Below, in pieces: positions 16,301 through 23,208 of a stretch of DNA of 64,000 nt. The number at the start of each line of letters is the position of its first letter. Within the stretch, counting starts at the first letter, position 1. Where the stretch lies: positions 1 through 64,000 of the forward strand of contig JAFVCV010000003.1 of NCBI GenBank assembly GCA_017478965.1, in the 5' to 3' direction. Source of the stretch: Ruminococcus sp. (GTDB taxonomy: Bacteria > Bacillota > Clostridia > Oscillospirales > Ruminococcaceae). The position numbers and the translations under genes are program-made. Under the pieces are notes generated by a model that was not told the origin of the DNA, made no database searches, and worked only from the letters and a program-made list of their open reading frames with translations.

Positions 16301-19048
16301 AGAGATATGTTTATCCGTCAGCTTGCTCTGGAAACGATTTATGTTGATCCTGCTCAATGGCAGACTGGTTTTATCGTACCTTCTTCGACCGTTACACTTG
16401 GTGGGAAAATATATCCCCATAATGATTCTAATGGAGGAAATACATTCAAAAACTGTAATAGTCTGAGAGGCGGAAATGGTACCGCACACGGTACCGGAGC
16501 CGGTGATAATTCTAATAACGGCTCAAACTGGGCAATAGCTGATGAAGCGAGCGATCAAGATCTGAACGGAAACGGTGTATTCGGCGAAAAAGGCTACTTT
16601 ACGGCGAAGTCCAAAACGACTGATCTAAATGGTTCGATGTCAGTGGTGGGCAGGCTGCCGCATTATCTGGGGGCCGCAGTTGAGGAGGTCTACAAGAACT
16701 TCCGGCCCGATGGCGACCCGGTCAAGACAGAGACCGATGAGACTTCAAACACTTTCACCTTCGAGTATGTTACCGAGGACGAGGGCGAATTGAGGGACGG
16801 CGCATACTATGTACCCGAACACATCTATATGTATGAAAATGTCATCACAGAGGAAGATGGTGTTCGCTACAAGACTACCCAGAAGTATGTTTACAAATTG
16901 CCCGCAGAGGCAAAATGGACCCATGTGACCAGGGGCGGTACCTCTCAGTGGTACTGCGAGATGGCCGTCAGCAACGCTGACGAGCTGATGTACGCCTGGG
17001 AGGATAAGGTGGAGGGTTATACCACCACCGCCGACCAGAATTCGCCTATCTCTACCCAGGGCGATGATGGACCGGTCATCACCAACGCAGGCAAGGACGA
17101 GAAGATAGGCAGCCTGAAACTCGTCAAGACCCTTACCGGCACTGAGTCCGAAAAGTATATATCCGACACCTTCTATTTCAAGGTAACGATGAAAAACAAG
17201 AACGGCAGTCCTTACAATATGCTGCCCTTTGACGATAACGGCGTGGCTTATTTCGCCGTGACCCCCAATGTGAGCAGCAGCGAGCAGGTGGTCATAAAGG
17301 GTATCCCCGCAGGCTGCACTTATACTGTGGAGGAGGTCACTTCCCAGGTGACCAGCGGCGATGATACCTACGAAATGCCCTACGGCTATGCGAAAGATAC
17401 TTCGTCAGGCCTTAGCGGCACCATTGCGGACAACACGCCGAAGACTGCAAAGATAAGCAACAGGATACTAACCGCAGACCTTGATCTCTCGAAGACCGCC
17501 GTTCTCTTAAAGAAGAACGACAGCGGCGTCTTTGCTCCTGTGACCGACACCACTGATGAGGACCTGACCGACTGGACCGGCAGAGTGTTCAGCTACAGAC
17601 TGACCTTCTACGACCTGGTCAAGGGACAGGATTATACCTACACAATCGGCAGCAGCACATATCACTTTACGGGCAGCACTGACACCAACGATACCAATGT
17701 TCCTGTCTTCACTCTCAGCTCCGGCCAGAGCGTGAAGTTCAAGGATATCCCCATCGGGACCAGGTATACCGTCACCGAAATAAGCGACGGCCTTGTGGAT
17801 ACCGATGACCTGAGATATTCAGTCAAATATGTGCTTGGCGGCGAAACGGTAGAGGACAGCTATACTGTGCCTCTGAGGGAACTGCCCGAAGGCGGCGAGA
17901 GCATTGCCTTCACAAACACCAAGGAGCATGACAAGGAAGAAACTGTAAGCGTTTCAGTAGAAAAGCAGTGGTTCAGTGAGAACGGCGACCGGGTAAACTG
18001 GGCCGATGTGGACGGAACTGTAAAGAAGGGCGTGGTCAACAACGGCGAGTTCATCGGTGACGATGACGGCGCTTTCGTGACCTATACCACTTTTGACGCT
18101 CAGGGCAAGCCTGTGTATGACACAGAGTCCTATTATCCCAGTTTTCTGAAGATCTATCTTGGACGTGCGATGAAACTGCCGGATTCTGAGGTCTACTTCG
18201 ACCTGGAGACCAGCTACACCAGCGAGAGCCTTAACGCCAAGGGCAGCCTTGACTCGGGCAGCTGGAAGTGCGTTTTCAAGGACCTGCCTAAATACGGCAG
18301 CACTCTGCTTGACGGCAACGAGGTCAAGTGCGAGTATATCTATTATGTCACCGAGGTGGTGCCAATAGGTTTCCACAACAGCAATGGCACAGATGATTTT
18401 ACGACCATCAGCGACGGAAGCTTCGTAAGCGCAGTAAGCTCCGGCAAGGACAGCTATACGGCGCTGCTGAAAAACCAGAAGGATGCCTCACATTCACTGT
18501 CTGTATGCAAGCGTGTCACCGGCAATATGGGCAATAAGGTGAAGGAATTCAACTTTAAGGTCCGTTTTGAGGTGCCTACAGGCGAAACAACCTATGAACC
18601 TCTGGTGGGCTCAGGCGTGGTGATGAAGATCATCGACGTCAATACCGGTAAGGAGCTGAGGAGCGCCAGAACGCTGACTCTGACCAAGGATATGAACGGT
18701 ACTCACGCCGTGAGCATTCCTCACGATACGAAGATAGTGTTCATGAACCTGCCAAACGGCACCAGGTACACCATCACTGAGAACGGCGGCGACGGCTATG
18801 AGGTCTATTCCGGCGTCTATACCGGCGACGTAAGGCAGGTCAAGGTCAGTGCTCTTGAAGAAAACGCCAAAGTCCAGCAGGGTACCCTGGACACTGATAA
18901 AGACTATCTCTACATGAACGACCTGACGGTAAACGTTCCTACGGGCATCGATCTGCCAATGGCCGCACCTGTTCTGATAGCATCAGGTATCCTGGGCTGG
19001 TATCTTCTGAAAAAGCTCAGAGAACGCCAGGAGACTGAAACAGAATAA
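10322..19048 (+). CDS. Giant pilus-tip or surface adhesin, 2908 residues, VPTG sorting signal
   Basis: Signal peptide ending AYAEPE (~36), then a ~1280-residue N-terminal region without recognised domains. Three SpaA/Cna-B-like beta-sandwich domains follow at about 1322, 1466 and 1574; the first two are near copies. An AT-richer insert (~1773-2106) carries BspA/DUF285 repeats (pattern MFRNCTNLTSLDISSFDTSN). After it come more pilin-type domains at ~2260, ~2386 and ~2542 (Cna-B) and a domain at ~2725 opening CKRVTGNMGN like the major pilin. It ends NVPTGIDLP, a hydrophobic helix and KKLRERQ. Role inferred by position: tip adhesin (Cpa-like) joined to the shaft by the class B sortase. AGGAGGTGG precedes the ATG. 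Confidence 0.88.
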   Translation: MFKLTKLKKRIISGLSAAVMLAGNILPLTVAYAEPEGEVVPAHSVAVFDIDLKSGAEHYSVYEPSLPAEGGKKQIDDAYVWKADSSADGHKFVFNIKFSVSGVGTTSTKPDGMTDDEFEATKEAVGRDFINIRIPAHILKFSGMEAGEPVDGVYPDTLELPVPKESDIDPSSPVGRHQFAYRYDEETDEYVIFNREPVSAGVVYEFPVAYTMNKNTWEYKDLDPSKSFSASAVVNSWPQEETPSEENRIVLPKDTREIPVYIDTNAEIKTAKKRVEQTLIGAQAARKLTGLSDLTDDYRYVIWSVTSDISNVTQKYDLTLVEDGSKLALTGVDANDKTHTVNGEIVAVNMGSGYEPYAGETGAKVTGLTASGKRVDYILTRFPNEGDGESEGLNDLEDSEKTRRDIVLKSTNSAEVILDPGDAQDISSIAPASGSFKYELLRPTIPPIQEKYTANKYGLYANGTKRVSSTANVASYDLAVLAVDEDIPELRYETRTTGHAYGKTIEHLNQVFSAVIVPEELDEDGNATISVAGRNYIFNKDSREYTREIYSDDLHSELEQTDVLEIPDDYELPMNILTMLQAVGEDLRDNYYGKTPIEYVLDDRTLNVADIKAPSDAKKLGPDDYRIDYVDYTYDFVGYVYDKDTMTFTEGEPNSDPDDNDEYNTLHFYAYIGGSDEPIHVADYNVVTGDRYADSDYVSVLNSGKIMFNSDVDVTGYRIVTENTYYYVDLDTKPSVTLKSSPDVKELAEKILSTDDVEKKIALTNTADWTATHTGDDVLLYNTTVKGTDYVADVTRDSSISKKAMGERFSYRGQDGKIYKSSNDTLNGYYQLAWKTTVKEWVVGDNTPVKQESGVIYDLLPSHCDIIEGSVNVYADAGDDVSIKTTPLSPSEFHVLERQDNYNDTGKKLLTIEINEPCAKSYTITYVTVHTHDDIQDYGSIALNTVAYQTGNGDIGSGYPDNGGNYAVSMSDYIHNLDKNNGNARRFIYAEATEDILALFPTSSGIYKKVATSSDPAFGRTAIVHNGESYTYNIRMKNDSSTKARDIAILDSVENYRTHDGVRYNFGLVGKDRDWYGVIESFNLQSVEDKIAQYVEIKGEENTAARVSDLKLFLYVGDGPDDIVNFEQEDYSDSASRMYLLNAILGNEEKAESALMAKLKKEAREQPEYSSIPEEQRESWCQQYAEDHFDAAKAQAQSDTALGKWKNVDWKTLTEVDGGEPVDMEKVSAFIVYTGESFVLGKGETLSFDVKMRAPKAKDLTDHLEETADPDNGVFLTQPSTYNNVYRSFTNFPEEKDDNYNEKVSYYYTHYDYTQVMYRTVGTLEFGKNDSQNGKSIPGVVFNLSGVSDYGTVYNQTLTSDSSGKVIFKDLERGTYTLIESESDADHLIDTSAKRVTVIPLGDVTIATVDNTDVVIRQEGEADGKPRIEQYGNLIREIFYSLDDDNNEVITEQNYSVENDPRYHGDLEFTKTDSVTGRGAAGAVFTLSGISDHNNQVDRTAVSGSDGKVVFQDLERGTYTLTEVSPAEGYLPPLNNVYTVTGTGTTNVFFSITGEGVENDGGNFVIKNEPMTTMELQKTDAITKKFLRDAVFCLKADSSLSDTIANLNAKTRAQIRALYPDASEDELNALYEKALVWEQGADGYKQTVDGSNTSLGTYLFKELPRGNYVLEEVSSPKGYGALGRTYSVNVGSENGRFLITFTDKDSHMSYVYYDGDDYTSTSDASKAEAYRITNDQTYEDGKTVIKSWIGGTGEDGKFPVLHLKNEKPEEKPKKVTINGNLKTLINNNRSKFTGFKRVYDYDESDVSFKSYKLEGVDDEDGVIYMRWNSTINKIEWYSDAAKIYFPIDASQMFSNCDSAGFTSFTFGDVDSPFDTSKTTTMKEMFRNCTNLTSLDISSFDTSNVTNMYGMFWNCNKLTSLDLNNFNTSKVTDMSYMFNRCNSVSSINVSSFDTSKVTTMYLMFGNGGDNYSNFNNSLKTLDLSSFSTESLTNIRDMFIRQLALETIYVDPAQWQTGFIVPSSTVTLGGKIYPHNDSNGGNTFKNCNSLRGGNGTAHGTGAGDNSNNGSNWAIADEASDQDLNGNGVFGEKGYFTAKSKTTDLNGSMSVVGRLPHYLGAAVEEVYKNFRPDGDPVKTETDETSNTFTFEYVTEDEGELRDGAYYVPEHIYMYENVITEEDGVRYKTTQKYVYKLPAEAKWTHVTRGGTSQWYCEMAVSNADELMYAWEDKVEGYTTTADQNSPISTQGDDGPVITNAGKDEKIGSLKLVKTLTGTESEKYISDTFYFKVTMKNKNGSPYNMLPFDDNGVAYFAVTPNVSSSEQVVIKGIPAGCTYTVEEVTSQVTSGDDTYEMPYGYAKDTSSGLSGTIADNTPKTAKISNRILTADLDLSKTAVLLKKNDSGVFAPVTDTTDEDLTDWTGRVFSYRLTFYDLVKGQDYTYTIGSSTYHFTGSTDTNDTNVPVFTLSSGQSVKFKDIPIGTRYTVTEISDGLVDTDDLRYSVKYVLGGETVEDSYTVPLRELPEGGESIAFTNTKEHDKEETVSVSVEKQWFSENGDRVNWADVDGTVKKGVVNNGEFIGDDDGAFVTYTTFDAQGKPVYDTESYYPSFLKIYLGRAMKLPDSEVYFDLETSYTSESLNAKGSLDSGSWKCVFKDLPKYGSTLLDGNEVKCEYIYYVTEVVPIGFHNSNGTDDFTTISDGSFVSAVSSGKDSYTALLKNQKDASHSLSVCKRVTGNMGNKVKEFNFKVRFEVPTGETTYEPLVGSGVVMKIIDVNTGKELRSARTLTLTKDMNGTHAVSIPHDTKIVFMNLPNGTRYTITENGGDGYEVYSGVYTGDVRQVKVSALEENAKVQQGTLDTDKDYLYMNDLTVNVPTGIDLPMAAPVLIASGILGWYLLKKLRERQETETE

Positions 19049-19054
19049 CGACTG

Positions 19055-19092
19055 TCAGCCCTGTCCGCAAGTTCGGATAGGGCTGATTTTTT
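19055..19092 (+). terminator. Terminator of the pilus operon
   Basis: A 13-bp stem (TCAGCCCTGTCCG with CGGATAGGGCTGA, one G-T pair), 6-base loop and T6, seven bases after the adhesin stop codon. Confidence 0.9.
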
Positions 19093-19190
19093 ATTGGGTC
19101 TATCTTTGTCCTGATGGTATTTAACTGGATACGGTCCCCGGAAAGCCCCTCAGATCATAGCGCCGATGATGCAAAAATTGACAAAAGCAC

Positions 19191-19219
19191 TTGAAATAGG
19201 GCTTTGTTTCTGGTATAAT
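19191..19219 (+). promoter_or_regulatory. Promoter of the permease-kinase gene
   Basis: TTGAAA (19191-19196), 17-bp spacer, TATAAT (19214-19219), about 44 bases before the ATG at 19263. A second TTGACA at 19179 is too far from the -10 to pair with it. Confidence 0.8.
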
Positions 19220-19262
19220 CGTATACAGAACAGGATCATTCTTAACTACAGGCGGTGCATTT

Positions 19263-22133
19263 ATGAAAGATAAAAATGCTGAGCAGCTTACACCGTATAT
19301 TTCCCCCATGGGAGCCTTCGCTATGTCTGTCGGCACCAGTTTAGGCTGGGGGCTTGTCGTCATCACAAGCACCACCTACCTTTCCGAGGCAGGCCCTATG
19401 GGAAGTATACTCGGCCTTCTGGCAGGACTTGCAGTCATGCTGGTCATCAGCCGGAACTATCACTATATGATGAACTGCATACCTGACCCGGGCGGAGCTT
19501 ATTCCTATGCTAAGGAGAGCTTTGGCTATGACCACGGTTTTCTCAGCGCCTGGTTCTTAGCGCTCACCTATGTGGCTATGTTCTGGGCCAATGTGACTGC
19601 AATACCGCTCTTTTTCAACTATCTTGCGAAGGACATCTTTAAGTTCGGGCCAAGCTATACCATATTCGGTCATGAAGTCAGCCTTGGGGAGACTTTGCTG
19701 GCTATAGCGGCTATACTGACAGTGACCTTTGTCTGCACCAGGGCACGAAAGTCTCTGACAGTCACTATGATAGTGCTGAGCCTGCTCTTTATCCTGGGAA
19801 TAGCTGTGTGCGCCGGTTCTTCTCTGGCGGGCGGCGGCTCAGAGAGCATGAGGCCCCTTTTTCTTCCGGACAGTCCGGCCATTTTGCAGGTCATAAGGAT
19901 AGCGGTCATCTCGCCATGGGCCTATATAGGCTTTGAGAATATCTCCCACTCCTCCGCCGAGTTCACCTTTCCGGTGAAAAAGTCCTTCCGGATACTGACA
20001 GTATCGCTTGTCGTTTCGGCAGTGATGTATATCGCCGTGATACTTATGTCAGTCAGCTGCTATCCGCCTGAATACGGCAGCTGGCTTGAATATGTCAGTG
20101 ACCTTGACAGTCTCCACGGCGTAAAGGCCCTGCCTTCCTTTTACGCCGCAGACCACTATCTGGGCAAAGCCGGGGTATATATAATGGCTGGGGCTGTGGG
20201 CGCTCTGATGATGACCAGCCTCATCGGCAACCTTATCCCTCTGAGCCGCCTGCTCTACGCTATGGCTAAGGACGAAATGCTGCCAAAGGGCTTTGCAGTC
20301 CTGAACAGCAGGGGAGTACCCGCCAGGGCAATGTGGCTGGTGGGGGGTGTATCCATACTGATACCGTTTTTAGGCAGGTCCGCTCTGGGGTGGATAGTTG
20401 ATGTGACCACCATCGGCGCAACCATGATCTACGGGCTGATATCAGCCTCGGCATGGAAAATGGCCCGGTCCAGGGGGGACAAGAAGTATGTGGCCACAGG
20501 CATCGTGTCAATGGTGCTGATGATAGTGTTTGCCCTCTATCTTCTGCTTTTCAATCTGGTGAGCACCCGCTCCATGGAGGCTGAGTCTTACTTCCTTTTC
20601 ACCGTCTGGACGGTCCTGGGATTTATATTCTTTTTCAGGCTCCTTAAAAAAGACGACCGAAGGATCTACGGACGTTCTACCATCGTCTGGGTGGCGCTGC
20701 TGTTGCTGGTGCTTTTCACTTCCCTTATCTGGATGAGCCGCTCCACCATGGATTCCACCGACCGGGCCCTTAACGAGGTCCGGGAGTATTACAGCACAGG
20801 CTCCGCTGACGCTGAGGATGAGCAGGACTTTATGGACATGAAATTAGACGCTCTGAGAAAGACCAATGTGAAGAGTATGCTGGTGGTCACTGTGCTTTTT
20901 GCCGTTTCTCTTGGAATACATCTGCTGCTGCAAAGACAGCATCAGGCCCTGGAAAGGGACAAGATGAGAGTGGAGGAGGAGAGCCGTGCCAAGAGCCGGT
21001 TCATGTTCAATATGTCCCACGATATCAGGACCCCGATGAACGCTATCATAGGATTTACTCACCTGGCCCGTCAGCCTGGAGTTTCCCCCGAGGAGAAGGA
21101 CGCCTATCTTGACAAGATAGATACCTCCAGCCAGCAGCTTTTAGCTATCATAAATGATATCCTTGACATGAGCCGTATAGAAAGCGGCAAGATAGAACTC
21201 ATGCCGGAGATCACGGACCTTGAAGAGGTAATGACCACTGTGAAGGACCTGTTCGTCCACCAGATGGAAGAGAAGGACATAGACTTTACTGTGGACTTGT
21301 CCGGAGTTTCAGACCGGTATGTGGTCTGCGATAAGAACCGCCTGGACCGTGTGCTGCTCAATCTGTTGAGCAATGCCCATAAGTTCACCGAAAATGGCGG
21401 CAGGGTCAGCCTGACCCTTACAGAGGAAAGCTGCCGTGAGGGCCTTGGAGACTATGTTATCAGGGTAGAGGACAACGGCATCGGTATGAGCGGGGAGTTC
21501 AGAGCGAATATGTTCAACGCCTTTGAGCGTGAGCGGACCTCCACCGTTACCAAGCTCCAGGGCACTGGCCTGGGGCTAAGTATCACCAAGGGCATAGTGG
21601 ATATGATGAACGGCACTATCGACGTGCAGTCACAGCCGGGCAAGGGCAGCCAGTTCACTGTGAGTGTGACTTTTCCCATCGCAGACGCTCCGGCTCAAAG
21701 CAGTAAAGAGAACGAGGACAGGTCCCGGCCGGACTTTGGCTCAAAGCGGCTGCTGGTGGTGGAGGACAATGCCGTCAACATGGAGATAGCCTGCATGATA
21801 CTTTCCCAGCAGGGCTTTATGCTGGATAAGGCTGAGGACGGCAAGGCAGCAGTGGAAATGGTGATGGACAGCCTGCCGGGGTATTACGACGCCATACTGA
21901 TGGATATACAGATGCCTGTGATGAACGGCTACGAAGCCGCAAGAGCCATCAGAGCACTGCCGGACAAGGAGCTTGCAGGAATACCAATAATAGCCATGAC
22001 CGCAAACGTTTTCCAGGAGGACGTCCTGGCCGCAAAGAACGCAGGTATGGACGCACATATCGCCAAGCCGCTGGATATCGGCGTTATGATGGAGACTTTG
22101 ACCGAAGTGCTGTCAAAGCCGAAAGACGGCTGA
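19263..22133 (+). CDS. Amino-acid permease fused to histidine kinase and receiver domain
   Basis: 956 residues in one chain. Residues ~10-500 form an APC-superfamily permease with about 12 membrane helices (GTSLGWGLVV and PDPGGAYSYAKESFG are typical). A loop and one more helix (~538-557) follow, then a HisKA domain with phospho-acceptor His586 (MSHDIRTPMN), a HATPase domain (DNGIGMS, GTGLGLS), and a receiver domain with Asp881 (LMDIQMPVMNG). It is therefore a hybrid sensor kinase whose input module is a transporter, comparable in logic to CbrA-type kinases, which carry a solute-symporter domain. It may sense amino-acid flux or occupancy. No DNA-binding response regulator is adjacent, so its output partner is elsewhere. 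Confidence 0.9.
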   Translation: MKDKNAEQLTPYISPMGAFAMSVGTSLGWGLVVITSTTYLSEAGPMGSILGLLAGLAVMLVISRNYHYMMNCIPDPGGAYSYAKESFGYDHGFLSAWFLALTYVAMFWANVTAIPLFFNYLAKDIFKFGPSYTIFGHEVSLGETLLAIAAILTVTFVCTRARKSLTVTMIVLSLLFILGIAVCAGSSLAGGGSESMRPLFLPDSPAILQVIRIAVISPWAYIGFENISHSSAEFTFPVKKSFRILTVSLVVSAVMYIAVILMSVSCYPPEYGSWLEYVSDLDSLHGVKALPSFYAADHYLGKAGVYIMAGAVGALMMTSLIGNLIPLSRLLYAMAKDEMLPKGFAVLNSRGVPARAMWLVGGVSILIPFLGRSALGWIVDVTTIGATMIYGLISASAWKMARSRGDKKYVATGIVSMVLMIVFALYLLLFNLVSTRSMEAESYFLFTVWTVLGFIFFFRLLKKDDRRIYGRSTIVWVALLLLVLFTSLIWMSRSTMDSTDRALNEVREYYSTGSADAEDEQDFMDMKLDALRKTNVKSMLVVTVLFAVSLGIHLLLQRQHQALERDKMRVEEESRAKSRFMFNMSHDIRTPMNAIIGFTHLARQPGVSPEEKDAYLDKIDTSSQQLLAIINDILDMSRIESGKIELMPEITDLEEVMTTVKDLFVHQMEEKDIDFTVDLSGVSDRYVVCDKNRLDRVLLNLLSNAHKFTENGGRVSLTLTEESCREGLGDYVIRVEDNGIGMSGEFRANMFNAFERERTSTVTKLQGTGLGLSITKGIVDMMNGTIDVQSQPGKGSQFTVSVTFPIADAPAQSSKENEDRSRPDFGSKRLLVVEDNAVNMEIACMILSQQGFMLDKAEDGKAAVEMVMDSLPGYYDAILMDIQMPVMNGYEAARAIRALPDKELAGIPIIAMTANVFQEDVLAAKNAGMDAHIAKPLDIGVMMETLTEVLSKPKDG

Positions 22134-22173
22134 ATCTCAGTCTGAGCGGGTTCTCGACAAGAGCAAAAAAAAC

Positions 22174-22204
22174 AAGGCGCAGCAGAGCTTATCCGCTGCG
22201 CCTT
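22174..22204. terminator. Bidirectional terminator
   Basis: Hairpin AAGGCGCAGC/GCTGCGCCTT with A-rich sequence on the left side and T-rich on the right, between convergent genes ending at 22133 and 22207. Confidence 0.8.
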
Positions 22205-22206
22205 CT

Positions 22207-23208
22207 CTATTTATTTGTTAATTTGTAGACTGTCCAGACGCTTTTGCCGTCTTCCTTGCTCTCAACATAGAACCAGGGGCCAGAAAAGTCCTTTCTCCCT
22301 TGGGGCAGCTCTGTCCTCACAGGTCCGTCCTCCTGGGAAACGTCATAGATAAAGAATTCCTTGCCCTTTATCAGCAGCCATATCCCGTTTTCAAGATACA
22401 GCATACCGTCGTAGGAAAAATCTGTCAAGACCCTGCCCTCTGAATCAATAAGTCCGCACAGACTCTCATGCGGCACCGGGCAGCAGCCGTCCCGGAATAT
22501 GGGGATACCCTCCCAGCAGCTGCCGTCTGCCATGAAGTATCTTCCGCCGTTCACATAGCTCAGTCCTTCGGGCAGCCTGCTCTTATAGTTCAGACCGTAA
22601 AGCTCCCCGGTGATCTCAGCCAGCTCTGTTCCGCCGTCATTTACCCAGACGGCCCTGTCGCCCTTTCTCACCAGGGCCGTGCCTTCCTCCGGGCAGGAAA
22701 TGAGCAGCTCATCGAAGTCTCCCTCAGGGATAAAGCTTTCGTTATCTTCTGTTTTTTCAGAACTGTCCGGGGCGCTGACAGCTTTCCCGGTGCTGTCATA
22801 ATAGGTGTTATTGTGGCCGTAGGCCTTTATCAGGCCCTCCGGCGTGAAGCTGACCTCAGTATACTCGGCTTTTACCACCATGTTCCCCGCCATGTCAGCC
22901 ACTCCCTTGTCATAAGAAAGCACCATACCCCCTTTCCAGCGGGACGGGTCCTCCACCGCTGCAAGTCCATCGTATAGCTGTGTTATCCTCCAGCCGCTGA
23001 CCAGCTGACGTTCCCAGCTGTGATGCTCTCCGGCGGCTATCTCCTCCGGCAGAGATGTCTCGGCTTTCAGGGGGACCCTGGCCTTGTCGTTCTGTCCTTT
23101 TTCGATGCCGTTTATGATAAGCAGGACCACCGCCGCAAAAGCTGCCGTTACCGCTGCCGTCACCAGTAGGTCCTTTATCAGCCTGGCACCGGGCTTTTTC
23201 TCACTCAC
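22207..23208 (-). CDS. WG-repeat-like membrane-anchored protein
   Basis: About 333 residues; an N-terminal membrane helix (VTAAVTAAFAAVVLLIING) and a large outer domain. Part of it (CGLIDSEGRVLTDFSYDG) matches the pattern of WG beta-repeats, and a similar unit (VSGWRITQLYDGLAAV...KGVADMAGN) lies earlier. The first 8 bases overlap the end of the sigma-fusion gene. GTG at 23208 is preferred because GAGGAG lies 8 bases upstream; GTG at 23217 is in frame but has no spacing to a ribosome site. Coupling to the sigma gene suggests it modulates or is controlled by that regulator. Function unknown. Confidence 0.65.
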   Translation of the reverse strand: MSEKKPGARLIKDLLVTAAVTAAFAAVVLLIINGIEKGQNDKARVPLKAETSLPEEIAAGEHHSWERQLVSGWRITQLYDGLAAVEDPSRWKGGMVLSYDKGVADMAGNMVVKAEYTEVSFTPEGLIKAYGHNNTYYDSTGKAVSAPDSSEKTEDNESFIPEGDFDELLISCPEEGTALVRKGDRAVWVNDGGTELAEITGELYGLNYKSRLPEGLSYVNGGRYFMADGSCWEGIPIFRDGCCPVPHESLCGLIDSEGRVLTDFSYDGMLYLENGIWLLIKGKEFFIYDVSQEDGPVRTELPQGRKDFSGPWFYVESKEDGKSVWTVYKLTNK

